DNA of 64,000 nucleotides from an uncultured Eubacterium sp. (lineage in GTDB: Bacteria; Bacillota; Clostridia; Lachnospirales; Lachnospiraceae). The notes below the pieces were generated by a model. It did no database searches. It saw only the letters and a list, made by a program, of their open reading frames with translations, and had not been told where the DNA came from. How positions within the stretch are numbered: the stretch's first letter is position 1; each line of letters starts with the position of its first letter. The stretch is taken from the NCBI GenBank assembly GCA_934320655.1, contig CAKRFN010000005.1, forward strand, positions 62,001 through 126,000, in the 5' to 3' direction. The position numbers and the translations under genes were made by a program. Below are positions 43,112 through 51,759 of the stretch, one piece after another.

Positions 43112-44758
43112 ATGCACAGAAAAAACAACCGTCTGGTTCATACAATCGGGCAGAAGGGTTACACGTTGGTAGAGCTGATTGTGACCTTTGCTTTGTTTGC
43201 CATTTTTATGACTGCCGTTGTCATGTGCCTGCCGGGTATCACGAAAATTTATATGCAGCTGCAGCAGATCAACCATGAGAAAACAATCTGTAATACCGTG
43301 AGCAATGAGATCAGGAGTGAGCTCGAGGGAATTCTCGGTGTGGAGGGAGACGGCGATCCGCTCGGTGTCAAGACGGGAAACGGTATCGGTTATATGATGC
43401 TGTTGGATGAACACGGGCAGCAGATTGCCATCGCTTCGGAGGGAGAGGCTTCTGGTGCGGTACTTCCGGCGGCGGATATTTCCGGCGAGGGCATAGAGTT
43501 TGCATACCTCAACGGTATTGTGGCACAGATGGATACGAAGGGCTTTGACGGCTACACGATGCGTAAAAATAAATTGCAGGCAGGGTATCAGGTCAATTCC
43601 GGTGCGCTTGTGACGCGCTACTATGAGGCAGATATCGAGAAAAATACCCGCACGACAACGATTGACTATCAGGCGGCGGGAGGCAGCTACAGTGTGGCAG
43701 CGGGCGTGACGGTCAGTGACGGCACGCACAATGTTGCCTATGCGGTTCGGTACCCGTATGTGGAGCATTTTTATGAGGGCTTTGAGCTCCGGACAGCCTT
43801 TACGATCAAAAAGGATGCCTTTTATACGGCGGGCGCGGGGACAGAGGAATCTCCGGCGCGCACGTATGTGAATTATGTCAATTACACGCTGTCACTGCTC
43901 AAGGATGGAGAGCTCTGTTATTCGCAGGAATATGTCGTCAATATACAGAATGCTGTGCCCTACGGTGGTACGACCGTTGCGGTGAAACCGGAGGATCCGA
44001 AGCCGCAAGAACCGGACTTTGGAGACCACGACACCTATATCAAGCCGGGATCGTTGGAAAAGGTAGGTCAGGACGGAGCGGACGACCAGCTCACAAGACA
44101 GGGCTACTACTATTTTACAATACACATCGGGGATTCCATCCACAACAATAATTTCAATGATTATTGGGAGATCACATTGCCGGAGGGTATCAAATTAAAC
44201 GGGGCATATTTCTGTGATAACGATGGTTCCGTGCTTTATTACAGCCCGATCTTTGATATGGTTGTGGATAAAGAGAATAATAAGATCAGACTGTCCTTAA
44301 AGGCAGGCGTGGGATTTATCCCGATTTCAGAGTTCCAGATCGGTTTTCAGGTACAGAGTACTGATGGAAAGCTGTTTGATGATATGATGGACCGTCTGGA
44401 CGGAGTAAAGGCGCTCAAAATGGAGCAGCGCATACCGCTCGCAAATACTTCGAATGCGGACATCAGTTGTAAAGTATATAACGAGAAGCATATCGAGGTG
44501 CAGATCACGCCAAAGGTTGCACAGACAAAGAACTATGTGAGACTGGAATTTGACGGGGATGTGGATCAGGTAAATACCATGTACAATACGACCAATCTGA
44601 CGACGCGCATAGAGGGCAGATATGTGTACCTGTATGCACGTGTGACCAATCAGGGAGGCACGGATAAGATCGATCTGGAGCCGACGTTTACGGACGGACA
44701 GCAGCACAAGCTGGTGTCTGCGGTGGTCGGGGATTCGTCCGTGGAGGTGCAGAGATAA
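43112..44758 (+). CDS. PilW/GspJ-type minor pseudopilin with an enlarged C-terminal region
   Basis: A 548-residue prepilin. The ATG at 43112 gives a leader MHRKNNRLVHTIGQKG of 16 residues, the same length as in the major pilins, and cleavage before YTLVEL with Glu+5; longer in-frame starts exist but lack good ribosome binding sites. The helix (IVTFALFAIFMTAVVMCLPG) is of the GspJ/PilW kind. GspJ proteins have about 200 residues; this one carries some 300 extra in beta-rich segments after a Pro-rich linker (KPEDPKPQEPDFGDHD). It is last in the pilus operon, with a terminator 20 bases on. Confidence 0.83.
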   Translation: MHRKNNRLVHTIGQKGYTLVELIVTFALFAIFMTAVVMCLPGITKIYMQLQQINHEKTICNTVSNEIRSELEGILGVEGDGDPLGVKTGNGIGYMMLLDEHGQQIAIASEGEASGAVLPAADISGEGIEFAYLNGIVAQMDTKGFDGYTMRKNKLQAGYQVNSGALVTRYYEADIEKNTRTTTIDYQAAGGSYSVAAGVTVSDGTHNVAYAVRYPYVEHFYEGFELRTAFTIKKDAFYTAGAGTEESPARTYVNYVNYTLSLLKDGELCYSQEYVVNIQNAVPYGGTTVAVKPEDPKPQEPDFGDHDTYIKPGSLEKVGQDGADDQLTRQGYYYFTIHIGDSIHNNNFNDYWEITLPEGIKLNGAYFCDNDGSVLYYSPIFDMVVDKENNKIRLSLKAGVGFIPISEFQIGFQVQSTDGKLFDDMMDRLDGVKALKMEQRIPLANTSNADISCKVYNEKHIEVQITPKVAQTKNYVRLEFDGDVDQVNTMYNTTNLTTRIEGRYVYLYARVTNQGGTDKIDLEPTFTDGQQHKLVSAVVGDSSVEVQR

Positions 44759-44778
44759 AAGTGCATATGCAGGCAGAG

Positions 44779-44810
44779 AAGGGCGACCGGAAGTTCCGAC
44801 CGCCCTTTTA
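44779..44810 (+). terminator. Terminator of the pilus operon
   Basis: AAGGGCG pairs with CGCCCTT around an inner CGGAA-TTCCG, followed by TTTAT. Confidence 0.85.
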
Positions 44811-44814
44811 TGTA

Positions 44815-44849
44815 ATAGGAAATTCCTATCACATAAAATGCTCCGCAGG
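44815..44849. repeat. Palindromic intergenic repeat, copy 1 (left end of the xylan locus)
   Basis: ATAGGAAATTCCTAT is a perfect inverted repeat around one central base. It continues as CACATAAAATGCTCCGCAGG. A related copy stands at 54929-54969. Confidence 0.55.
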
Positions 44850-44969
44850 GATCTGGATCATAATAGCAAATACTTTGAAAAACATGGCACTAATTAGATA
44901 TAAACCACAAAATGAACATGTTAAAATGATTGCATAAAAGTAATTTTCAGGTAATAAGGGAGAAGGTAT

Positions 44970-47111
44970 ATGAGCGAGAAAACAAGAAAATTTGCAAAAA
45001 AACTGGTCAGCCAGATGACTCTGGATGAGAAAATGAGTCAGATGCTGTATGATTCACCGGCGATTGAGCGGCTTGGAATCCCGGCATATAACTGGTGGAA
45101 TGAAGCATTACATGGGGTAGCAAGGGCGGGTGACGCGACAATCTATCCGCAGGCGATCGGACTGGCGGCAACATTTGACAAGGAGCTGCTCGGACAGATC
45201 GCTGATACGGTGTCGACTGAGGGACGCGCGAAGTTCCATCAGTTTACAAAGAAAAATGACAGGGGTATCTACAAGGGGCTGACATTCTGGGCGCCGAATG
45301 TGAATATTTTCCGTGATCCGCGTTGGGGGCGTGGACATGAGTCTTACGGAGAAGATCCGTACCTGACCGGAGAGCTGGGAACTGCCTATATCAAGGGCTT
45401 GCAGGGCGATGATCCGGAGCATCTGAAGGCGGCAGCCTGTGCCAAGCATTTTGCGGTACACAGCGGGCCGGAGGCAGACCGCCATTCATTTGACGCGAAG
45501 GCGAGCAGGCAGGACATGTACGATACTTACCTGTATGCATTCAAGCGCTGCGTGGCGGATGCGGGCGTAGAGGCAGTGATGGGTGCGTACAACCGTGTCA
45601 ACGGCGAACCGGCGTGCGGCAGCAAGACATTATTGCAGGATATCCTGCGCGATGAGTGGGGCTTTGAGGGTCATGTCGTATCGGACTGCTGGGCGATCCT
45701 TGATTTCCATGAGAATCACAAGGTGACACAGACCGTACAGGAGTCGGCGGCGCTGGCAGTCAACAACGGCTGTGATTTGAACTGCGGCAGCGCGTTTTTA
45801 CATTTGAAAGAGGCATATGATGAGGGGCTGCTCAGTGAGGAGAAGATCACTGCGGCTGTCGAGCGTCTGATGGAGGTCCGCATCCGGCTCGGCATGATGA
45901 AGGATTACCCGTCACCGTATGATGATATTCCGTATGAAAAGGTCGAGTGCAGGGAGCATGTGGCACTGGCGGTCGAGGCTGCCAGAAGAAGTATGGTGCT
46001 GCTTAAAAATGACGGACTGCTCCCGTTGAAAAAAGAGAAACTTACGTCCATCGCAGTGATCGGGCCGAATGCCAATTCGAGGGATGCGTTAGTCGGCAAT
46101 TATGTCGGTACATCCTCACAGTATATCACGCCGTTAGAGGGCATCCAGCAGTATGTCGGGGATGACGTCCGCGTCTATTATTCCGAGGGCTGCCATCTGT
46201 ACCACGACAAGGTAGAGGCGCTGGCGCACGTGAAGGACCGTTTTGCGGAGGCAGTGATCGCAGCAGAGCAGGCAGATGTCGTTGTGCTGTGTCTTGGTCT
46301 GGATGCGACGATCGAGGGTGAACAGGGAGATGCCGGAAACGAGTATGCGAGCGGGGACAAGATCGACCTGCGGCTGCCGGGTCTGCAGCAGGAGCTGTTA
46401 GAGACCGTGACGGCAGTCGGAAAACCGGTTGTGCTGCTGCTCTCGGCGGGCAGTGCGATGGATCTGAGCTGGGCGCAGGAGCATGTGAATGCGATCATCG
46501 ATACATGGTATCCGGGCGCGCGTGGCGGCAGGGCAGTCGCAGAGGCGTTGTTTGGTGATTTCTCACCGAACGGCAAGCTGCCGGTGACCTTCTATGCATC
46601 GACGGACGATCTGCCTGATTTTAAGGACTACAGCATGGAAAACCGCACGTACCGCTATTTTAAGGGAAAACCGCTGTATCCGTTCGGCTATGGACTGTCC
46701 TACGGACAGATTACATACTCGGATGCGGCGATTGACCGGACGCAGGCGGCGATCGGCGATACGCTGACCGTGCGTGCAACGGTGAAAAACGAGAGTGTCT
46801 ATCCACTGCATGAGGCGGTACAGGTTTATGTGCACGATGTGGAATCCGATACGCGGACTCCGATCTGGCAGCTTCGCGGCGTACAGTGTGTGAGTCTCGT
46901 ACCGGGCGAGAGCAAAACGGTGGAAATGACGCTGTCTGCCAGAGATTTTGCGATCATCCGTGAGGATGGTTCGTGCGTTGTAGAGCCGGGGGCATTCCGG
47001 GTGGCGATCGGCGGACAACAGCCGGATGCGCGCAGCACACAGCTCACCGGACGAAAGACAGATATTTTCGAGGTCGTATTGGATGGCGAAACGACACCGG
47101 TAGAATATTAG
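44970..47111 (+). CDS. GH3 beta-xylosidase/beta-glucosidase, cytoplasmic
   Basis: A 713-residue GH3 enzyme without a signal peptide. The barrel domain has YNWWNEALHGVARAG, NIFRDPRWGRGHESYGEDPYL, CAKHFAVHSGPEADRHSFDA and the nucleophile region GHVVSDCWAI (Asp near residue 238). The alpha/beta sandwich (SIAVIGPNANSRDALVGNY, DATIEGEQGDAG) holds the acid/base. The C-terminal part is a fibronectin III-like domain (VQVYVHDVESDTRTPIWQLRGVQCVSLVPGESKTVEMTL). The WNEALHG and RHSFDA motifs are those of xylosidase-type GH3. It should release xylose from imported xylo-oligomers. It is followed closely by an SGNH esterase and GH43. Confidence 0.93.
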   Translation: MSEKTRKFAKKLVSQMTLDEKMSQMLYDSPAIERLGIPAYNWWNEALHGVARAGDATIYPQAIGLAATFDKELLGQIADTVSTEGRAKFHQFTKKNDRGIYKGLTFWAPNVNIFRDPRWGRGHESYGEDPYLTGELGTAYIKGLQGDDPEHLKAAACAKHFAVHSGPEADRHSFDAKASRQDMYDTYLYAFKRCVADAGVEAVMGAYNRVNGEPACGSKTLLQDILRDEWGFEGHVVSDCWAILDFHENHKVTQTVQESAALAVNNGCDLNCGSAFLHLKEAYDEGLLSEEKITAAVERLMEVRIRLGMMKDYPSPYDDIPYEKVECREHVALAVEAARRSMVLLKNDGLLPLKKEKLTSIAVIGPNANSRDALVGNYVGTSSQYITPLEGIQQYVGDDVRVYYSEGCHLYHDKVEALAHVKDRFAEAVIAAEQADVVVLCLGLDATIEGEQGDAGNEYASGDKIDLRLPGLQQELLETVTAVGKPVVLLLSAGSAMDLSWAQEHVNAIIDTWYPGARGGRAVAEALFGDFSPNGKLPVTFYASTDDLPDFKDYSMENRTYRYFKGKPLYPFGYGLSYGQITYSDAAIDRTQAAIGDTLTVRATVKNESVYPLHEAVQVYVHDVESDTRTPIWQLRGVQCVSLVPGESKTVEMTLSARDFAIIREDGSCVVEPGAFRVAIGGQQPDARSTQLTGRKTDIFEVVLDGETTPVEY

Positions 47112-47168
47112 TATCCGCATATGGGCGGATACCGTAGGAAGGATATGCGAGGAAAAGAGGGAAGTCAT

Positions 47169-48884
47169 ATGGCAAAAGGACCGGTAGCACCGAAGGATCC
47201 GGAGAAAAAGAGACCGTATTTTTATATTATTAAGGAGAAAGAGATCTTTGGCGGCAGAGAGGCGGACGGCAGAGGTATCCAGTATTTTTATCAGGATGCG
47301 GGCAGACTTGAAAACAGTGCACAGATTGTGGGAAATATCGAAGATCCCAAAATGCTGGAGCTGCTGTCTACGGTCGCAGGCTTCCGCCAGCTCGTACACA
47401 GTATCGGTGTGTCCGTCGAGATGCCCGACCCGAAGGAGCATGTGAGCTTTGTATTTCAGATGTACGGCAAGCATGACCTCTACGGCGGTGGGACAAATCT
47501 CACGGCAGAGCTGTGTGCGGACGGCGCGGAGACAAGGATCTATTTATCAGAGGCGGACTGGCAGAGCGATGATGATGTGCCGGGGCAGATCAAAATCTAT
47601 CTCGATACCCCCGAGCAGCTCGGCAAGACCAGCATCCGTCTGTATTTGAACGACGGCTATGAGGCACCGGAAATGATCGAGGATCTGGAGGTCGATACCG
47701 GTTCGCAGGCGTATCACCGCATGGTCGCGGATTCCCTGATCCAGACCGGAAACACGTACCGGATCTATGAGGCGATCCGGCGTGCAAAGGCGGGTGAGGA
47801 TGTGACGCTTGCCTATATCGGCGGTTCGATCACGCAGGGCGCGGGTGCGACTCCGATCAATACTGAGTGCTATGCCTACAAATCCTATCTGCGTTTTCAG
47901 GAGCTGGTCGGCAGGCAGGAGAATGTGCATTTTGTCAAAGCGGGTGTCGGCGGTACGCCGTCGGAGCTTGGCATGGTTCGTTTTGACAGGGATGTGCTGC
48001 GGGACGGCATCGAGCCGGATGTCGTTGTCGTGGAATTTGCGGTCAATGATGAGGGCGATGAGACAAGGGGCAACTGCTACGAGAGTCTTGTGCGGAAAAT
48101 ATTAAAACTCCCGTGGCATCCGGCTGTGATTCTGCTGTTTTCGGTGTTTGCGGACGACAGCAATCTACAAGAGCGGTTGATACCAGTCGGCGAGCGCTAT
48201 GACCTGCCGATGGTGAGCGTGAAAAATGCAGTTGTGCCGCAGTTTTACGATGCGCCAAACCGCATACTGACGAAAAACCAGTTTTTCTATGACCGGTTCC
48301 ATCCGAGCAATCTCGGACATACGATCATGGCAGACTGCCTTGCGAATCTGTACGCGCAGATCAGACAGCGCGTGGAGGATGAGGGTGTGCGTGACGCAGA
48401 TTATGAGCCGTCGCTGTTTGACGGAGCGCCCGCGATCGGATGCTCGTTCGATGCGATCCGCCTGCTGGACAAAAAGAATGATTATGCAAATGCAGAAATC
48501 GACTGTGGCGGATTTACGCTGACAGATACTGAGCTGCAAAGTGTCGAGATGGATCTGGAGCTGGAGCTGACACCGGAATTTCCGTACAACTGGATGTATG
48601 ACGGCGCGGTGTGTGAGCAGCATTACTTTGAATTGAAGATCACCTGCCGCTCACTCGTCATGGTGTGCAAGGATTCCGGAGAAGTCGATGTCGCAAAGGC
48701 GGACATTTATGCAGACGGACAGTTTGTGCGGACATTTGATCCGCATGAGATCGGCTGGCTGCACACGAACCCGCTGCTGATTTTTGATGAGACCGAGACA
48801 AAGGAGCATACGGTGCGCGTTGAGATCACACCGGATGACAGAGACAAAAAGTGCACGATCTTAGGTTTCGGATATGTGGAATAA
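47169..48884 (+). CDS. SGNH/GDSL hydrolase, probable acetyl-xylan (oligosaccharide) esterase
   Basis: A 571-residue protein from the ATG at 47169 (GAGGGAAG upstream); in-frame ATGs at 47121 and 47145 are alternatives. The N-terminal 200 residues form a beta-rich domain. The SGNH domain follows: LAYIGGSITQGAGATP with the Ser, VRFDRDVL and VVVVEFAVNDEGDE with the Asn, and YDRFHPSNLGH with the Asp/His pair. A second beta domain of about 160 residues ends the protein. There is no signal peptide, so it works on imported oligomers. Between GH3 and GH43 genes it most likely removes acetyl groups from xylo-oligosaccharides. Confidence 0.82.
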   Translation: MAKGPVAPKDPEKKRPYFYIIKEKEIFGGREADGRGIQYFYQDAGRLENSAQIVGNIEDPKMLELLSTVAGFRQLVHSIGVSVEMPDPKEHVSFVFQMYGKHDLYGGGTNLTAELCADGAETRIYLSEADWQSDDDVPGQIKIYLDTPEQLGKTSIRLYLNDGYEAPEMIEDLEVDTGSQAYHRMVADSLIQTGNTYRIYEAIRRAKAGEDVTLAYIGGSITQGAGATPINTECYAYKSYLRFQELVGRQENVHFVKAGVGGTPSELGMVRFDRDVLRDGIEPDVVVVEFAVNDEGDETRGNCYESLVRKILKLPWHPAVILLFSVFADDSNLQERLIPVGERYDLPMVSVKNAVVPQFYDAPNRILTKNQFFYDRFHPSNLGHTIMADCLANLYAQIRQRVEDEGVRDADYEPSLFDGAPAIGCSFDAIRLLDKKNDYANAEIDCGGFTLTDTELQSVEMDLELELTPEFPYNWMYDGAVCEQHYFELKITCRSLVMVCKDSGEVDVAKADIYADGQFVRTFDPHEIGWLHTNPLLIFDETETKEHTVRVEITPDDRDKKCTILGFGYVE

Positions 48885-48893
48885 GGAATGAAC

Positions 48894-50489
48894 ATGACAG
48901 AAAAAAGAACAGAACCTATGACAATCGCAAACAATCCGATTTTGGGAGGCTTTTACCCCGATCCGTCCATCTGCCGGGTCGGGGAAGATTTTTATCTGGT
49001 AAATTCGAGCTTTGGCTATGCGCCGGGTATACCCATATTTCACAGCAGGGATCTCGCACATTGGGAGCAGCTCGGCAATGTGTTGGTGCGTGACACCCAA
49101 CTGCGGCTGGATCATCAGGAGATTTCGCGGGGGATTTTCGCGCCGACGATCCGTTATCATGACGGCATGTTTTATGTGATCACGACCAATGTCAGCTACG
49201 GCGGGACGTTTCTCGTGACGGCGTCAGATCCCGCAGGGCCGTGGTCAGATCCGTATGAGCTGGGCGAGGGTGCGGCAGGGATCGATCCGAGTCTCTTTTT
49301 TGATGATGACGGGCGCTGCTATTATGTCGGCACGCGGCCGAATCCAGATGGCACGCGCTATAACGGCGATTGGGAAATCTGGGTGCAGGAGCTGGATCTG
49401 GATGCCATGCGGCTGGTCGGCGAGTCTATGGCGATCTGGAAAGGTGCCGCAAAGCATGCGATCTGGCCGGAGGGACCGCATCTGTATAAAAAGGACGGCT
49501 ATTATTATCTGCTGATTGCAGAGGGCGGCACGGAGCTGGCGCACAGCATCTGTATGGCGCGCAGCAGACAGTTGTTTGCGTGGTTTGAGGGATGCCCGCG
49601 CAATCCGGTCTTTACCCACCGCCACCTCGGGCGCGACTATCCGGTGATCTGTGCCGGACACGGGGATCTGTTCGATGATAGTGACGGCAACTGGTATCTT
49701 GTGCTGCTCGCCTCGCGCGCCTGTGACAGGCATTGCAGTCTGGGGCGTGAGACGTATCTGGCGCGGGTCGTGTGGGAGGATGGCTGGATCGTTGTGAATC
49801 CGGGAGTCGGAGTGCTTGAGCGGCAGGTGCAGATTCCGTTGCCGGAGCATCGTTTCGCACATGAAATTGGTGGAGATATCCGGCTGGATTTCGCAGACAT
49901 TGCGGATCGTGCATGGGATAACCGTCTCGTCAGTGTCATCCGGCGTGATCCAAAGCTGTATTCGCTGTCCGAACAACCGGGCTGTCTGCGGCTGTATGCG
50001 GCGGCGGGCAGTATTACGGAGACGGAGCCGTGTGCGTATTTCGGTGTGCGGCAGTCCTCGTACGATGCCACGGTGCGGTGTGGAATCGCATTTCTTCCGC
50101 AGGGGGCGGAGACTGCCGGACTCGTACTGTATCAGAATCATAACAATCATCTGCGTATCGAGATCGCGGCAGGAGATACGCGGCGCGTGATCCGCGTCAC
50201 GGAGCATGTGTGCGGCAGTGACCATATCGCGGCGGAGCATTCGATTGGTGCGGACGGAGCGGTCACATTGATGCTGCGGCTGCATGGACAGCGCGGTGAG
50301 GTGTATGCAGAGGAACACGGTGTGCAGACGCAGATCGCGCAGAATCTGGATCTTCTCCCGTATACGACAGAGGCGGCGGGCGGTTTTGTCGGCTGCACGG
50401 TCGGCATGTATGCATCCGGAAACGGCACGGAGAGCGATAATTATGCAGATGTAGAATATTTTACATATAAAAACGACAGTTGTGAGTGA
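48894..50489 (+). CDS. GH43 beta-xylosidase/alpha-L-arabinofuranosidase, cytoplasmic
   Basis: A 531-residue enzyme without signal peptide. The ATG at 48894 has AAGGA at proper distance; the ATG two codons earlier is an alternative. The five-bladed propeller shows all three catalytic acids: GGFYPDPSIC (base), GAAGIDPSLFFD (pKa modulator) and IWPEGPHLY (acid). A C-terminal beta-sandwich domain (FGVRQSSYDATVRCGIAFLPQGAETAGLVLYQ) is that of xylosidase-type GH43 enzymes. It ends the three-gene enzyme operon. Its stop codon lies inside the terminator hairpin. Confidence 0.92.
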   Translation: MTEKRTEPMTIANNPILGGFYPDPSICRVGEDFYLVNSSFGYAPGIPIFHSRDLAHWEQLGNVLVRDTQLRLDHQEISRGIFAPTIRYHDGMFYVITTNVSYGGTFLVTASDPAGPWSDPYELGEGAAGIDPSLFFDDDGRCYYVGTRPNPDGTRYNGDWEIWVQELDLDAMRLVGESMAIWKGAAKHAIWPEGPHLYKKDGYYYLLIAEGGTELAHSICMARSRQLFAWFEGCPRNPVFTHRHLGRDYPVICAGHGDLFDDSDGNWYLVLLASRACDRHCSLGRETYLARVVWEDGWIVVNPGVGVLERQVQIPLPEHRFAHEIGGDIRLDFADIADRAWDNRLVSVIRRDPKLYSLSEQPGCLRLYAAAGSITETEPCAYFGVRQSSYDATVRCGIAFLPQGAETAGLVLYQNHNNHLRIEIAAGDTRRVIRVTEHVCGSDHIAAEHSIGADGAVTLMLRLHGQRGEVYAEEHGVQTQIAQNLDLLPYTTEAAGGFVGCTVGMYASGNGTESDNYADVEYFTYKNDSCE

Positions 50490-50507
50490 CAACTGTCGTT
50501 TGTTTTT
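50471..50507. terminator. Terminator between GH43 and the convergent AraC gene
   Basis: AAACGACAGTTGT pairs with ACAACTGTCGTTT (13 bp), loop of five, then TGTTTTT. The reverse strand also ends in an A/T run, so it can serve both genes. Confidence 0.9.
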
Positions 50508-50520
50508 AAAGATGTGCACT

Positions 50521-51375
50521 TTAACAGCTATACATTTTGCGGAATTCTGTCGGCGTGCAGTCTTTGATGATCTTGAACATCCGTATAAATGCGGACAGAC
50601 TGGAGAAGCCTGATTGGAGTGCAACTTCCGTGATTGAGATCTCCGGATCAATCAGCAGACGCTCGGCATGTGCGATTCGTTTGCGGTTCAGATATTTATA
50701 AAATGAACAGCCGGTAAAATCTTTAAACAGTCTTGTAAAATGATATTTGCTGAATCCGACCAGTCCGGCGACATCGTCGAGTGTCATATCCTCTGTGCAG
50801 TGTTCCTGAATATATTGGCAGACAAAGATAAACTTTGTCGTATATTCCTGCTGTTTTGTATGTGTGACCTCTGGACCGATACCCTCGCCAGTATATTTGC
50901 GCCCCATCAGAACGAGTATCTCAAGCAGGCTGGCATAGACGGCAGCACCAGACAGGATATTGCCACTGAAGTATTCTTCTTTGATTTTCATCATCAGTAC
51001 AATAAGCTGTTTATGGATATCGGGGGCATTGCCATCGGTAATATGGATAACTGATGGGATGCTCGAGAGCACAGCTTCGATTTCGGAAACATTCTGAAGC
51101 ATGGAAAAATCTGCCTGAAAGATGAGACGTTCTCCTTCACATGCCTCCATGCTGTGCAGGACACCGGAATTGATAAAAAAGAAATCACCCTCTTTCAGCT
51201 GATAGGTCTTGCTTTTGCATATGATTTCATAGGTATTTTTGATCGGTACGATGATCTCAATCGGTGTATGCCAATGTGAAGGATATGCCTCATATTCATG
51301 ATTGTCAAACAGCATAAAACCGGTCATCTGTTTGTAATTGACGGTTTCTTTGATGCCCTGGAGAGTCTCAATCAT
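50521..51375 (-). CDS. AraC family regulator of the xylan locus
   Basis: A 284-residue protein. The ATG at 51375 follows CAGGAAATT on the minus strand. Residues 1-150 form a cupin-type sensor domain (SHWHTPIEIIVPIKNTYEI, LKEGDFFFINSGVLHSMEA). The last 100 carry the two AraC helix-turn-helix motifs (MTLDDVAGLVGFSKYHFTRLFKDFTGCSFYKYLNRKRI and ISITEVALQSGFSSLSAFIRMFK). It is divergent from the importer genes and convergent with the enzyme operon, so it is well placed to activate both in response to an imported sugar. The effector is inferred to be a xylo-oligomer or xylose. Confidence 0.9.
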   Translation of the reverse strand: MIETLQGIKETVNYKQMTGFMLFDNHEYEAYPSHWHTPIEIIVPIKNTYEIICKSKTYQLKEGDFFFINSGVLHSMEACEGERLIFQADFSMLQNVSEIEAVLSSIPSVIHITDGNAPDIHKQLIVLMMKIKEEYFSGNILSGAAVYASLLEILVLMGRKYTGEGIGPEVTHTKQQEYTTKFIFVCQYIQEHCTEDMTLDDVAGLVGFSKYHFTRLFKDFTGCSFYKYLNRKRIAHAERLLIDPEISITEVALQSGFSSLSAFIRMFKIIKDCTPTEFRKMYSC

Positions 51376-51759
51376 AATTTCCTGTCCTTTCTGGATAATA
51401 TACAATATTCTCATGTATATATCAAAAATTGCTATAATTATGAAAAATTGCGCATATTATGTGCGAAAACTTGCTCTTATTTACAATTATCATATCATAA
51501 AAAAATAAAAAAACAAGAATGAAAGTGACATATTTACAATGCATAAAAACGAATACTTTTATTAAAATGAAAAAGTGCACAAAAACAATATATGTATTAT
51601 AGTGCAATATAGACAAAAAGCATATGACAAGAATTAGAGTTGTAGCAATAATTGATATACAACAAGCAACTATTATAAAGCATATAGAGTGTGCCTTTGC
51701 TATGCTAGATGTGTAGTAAATAACAGTTATCAAACAAAAACAAGGGAGGGTATTTGATA
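51376..51759. promoter_or_regulatory. AT-rich divergent control region (AraC regulator / importer)
   Basis: About 380 bases without a gene, very rich in A and T. Three related direct repeats, GCATAAAAAC (51541), GCACAAAAAC (51577) and GACAAAAAGC (51612), are spaced 35-36 bases apart and might be AraC-type binding sites. Both promoters must lie here, but I cannot assign convincing -35/-10 pairs. I see no terminator or RNA gene. Confidence 0.45.

Noticed and set aside
46563..47474. Minus-strand open frame of 303 codons opposite the end of GH3 and the start of the esterase
   Set aside because: It spans two real genes, has no motif and no ribosome binding site.
49245..50651. Long minus-strand open frame of 468 codons opposite the GH43 gene
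   Set aside because: The plus strand carries a full GH43 enzyme with all three catalytic acids. The antisense frame is Arg/His/Ile-rich without domains, as expected from the codon bias of the real gene.
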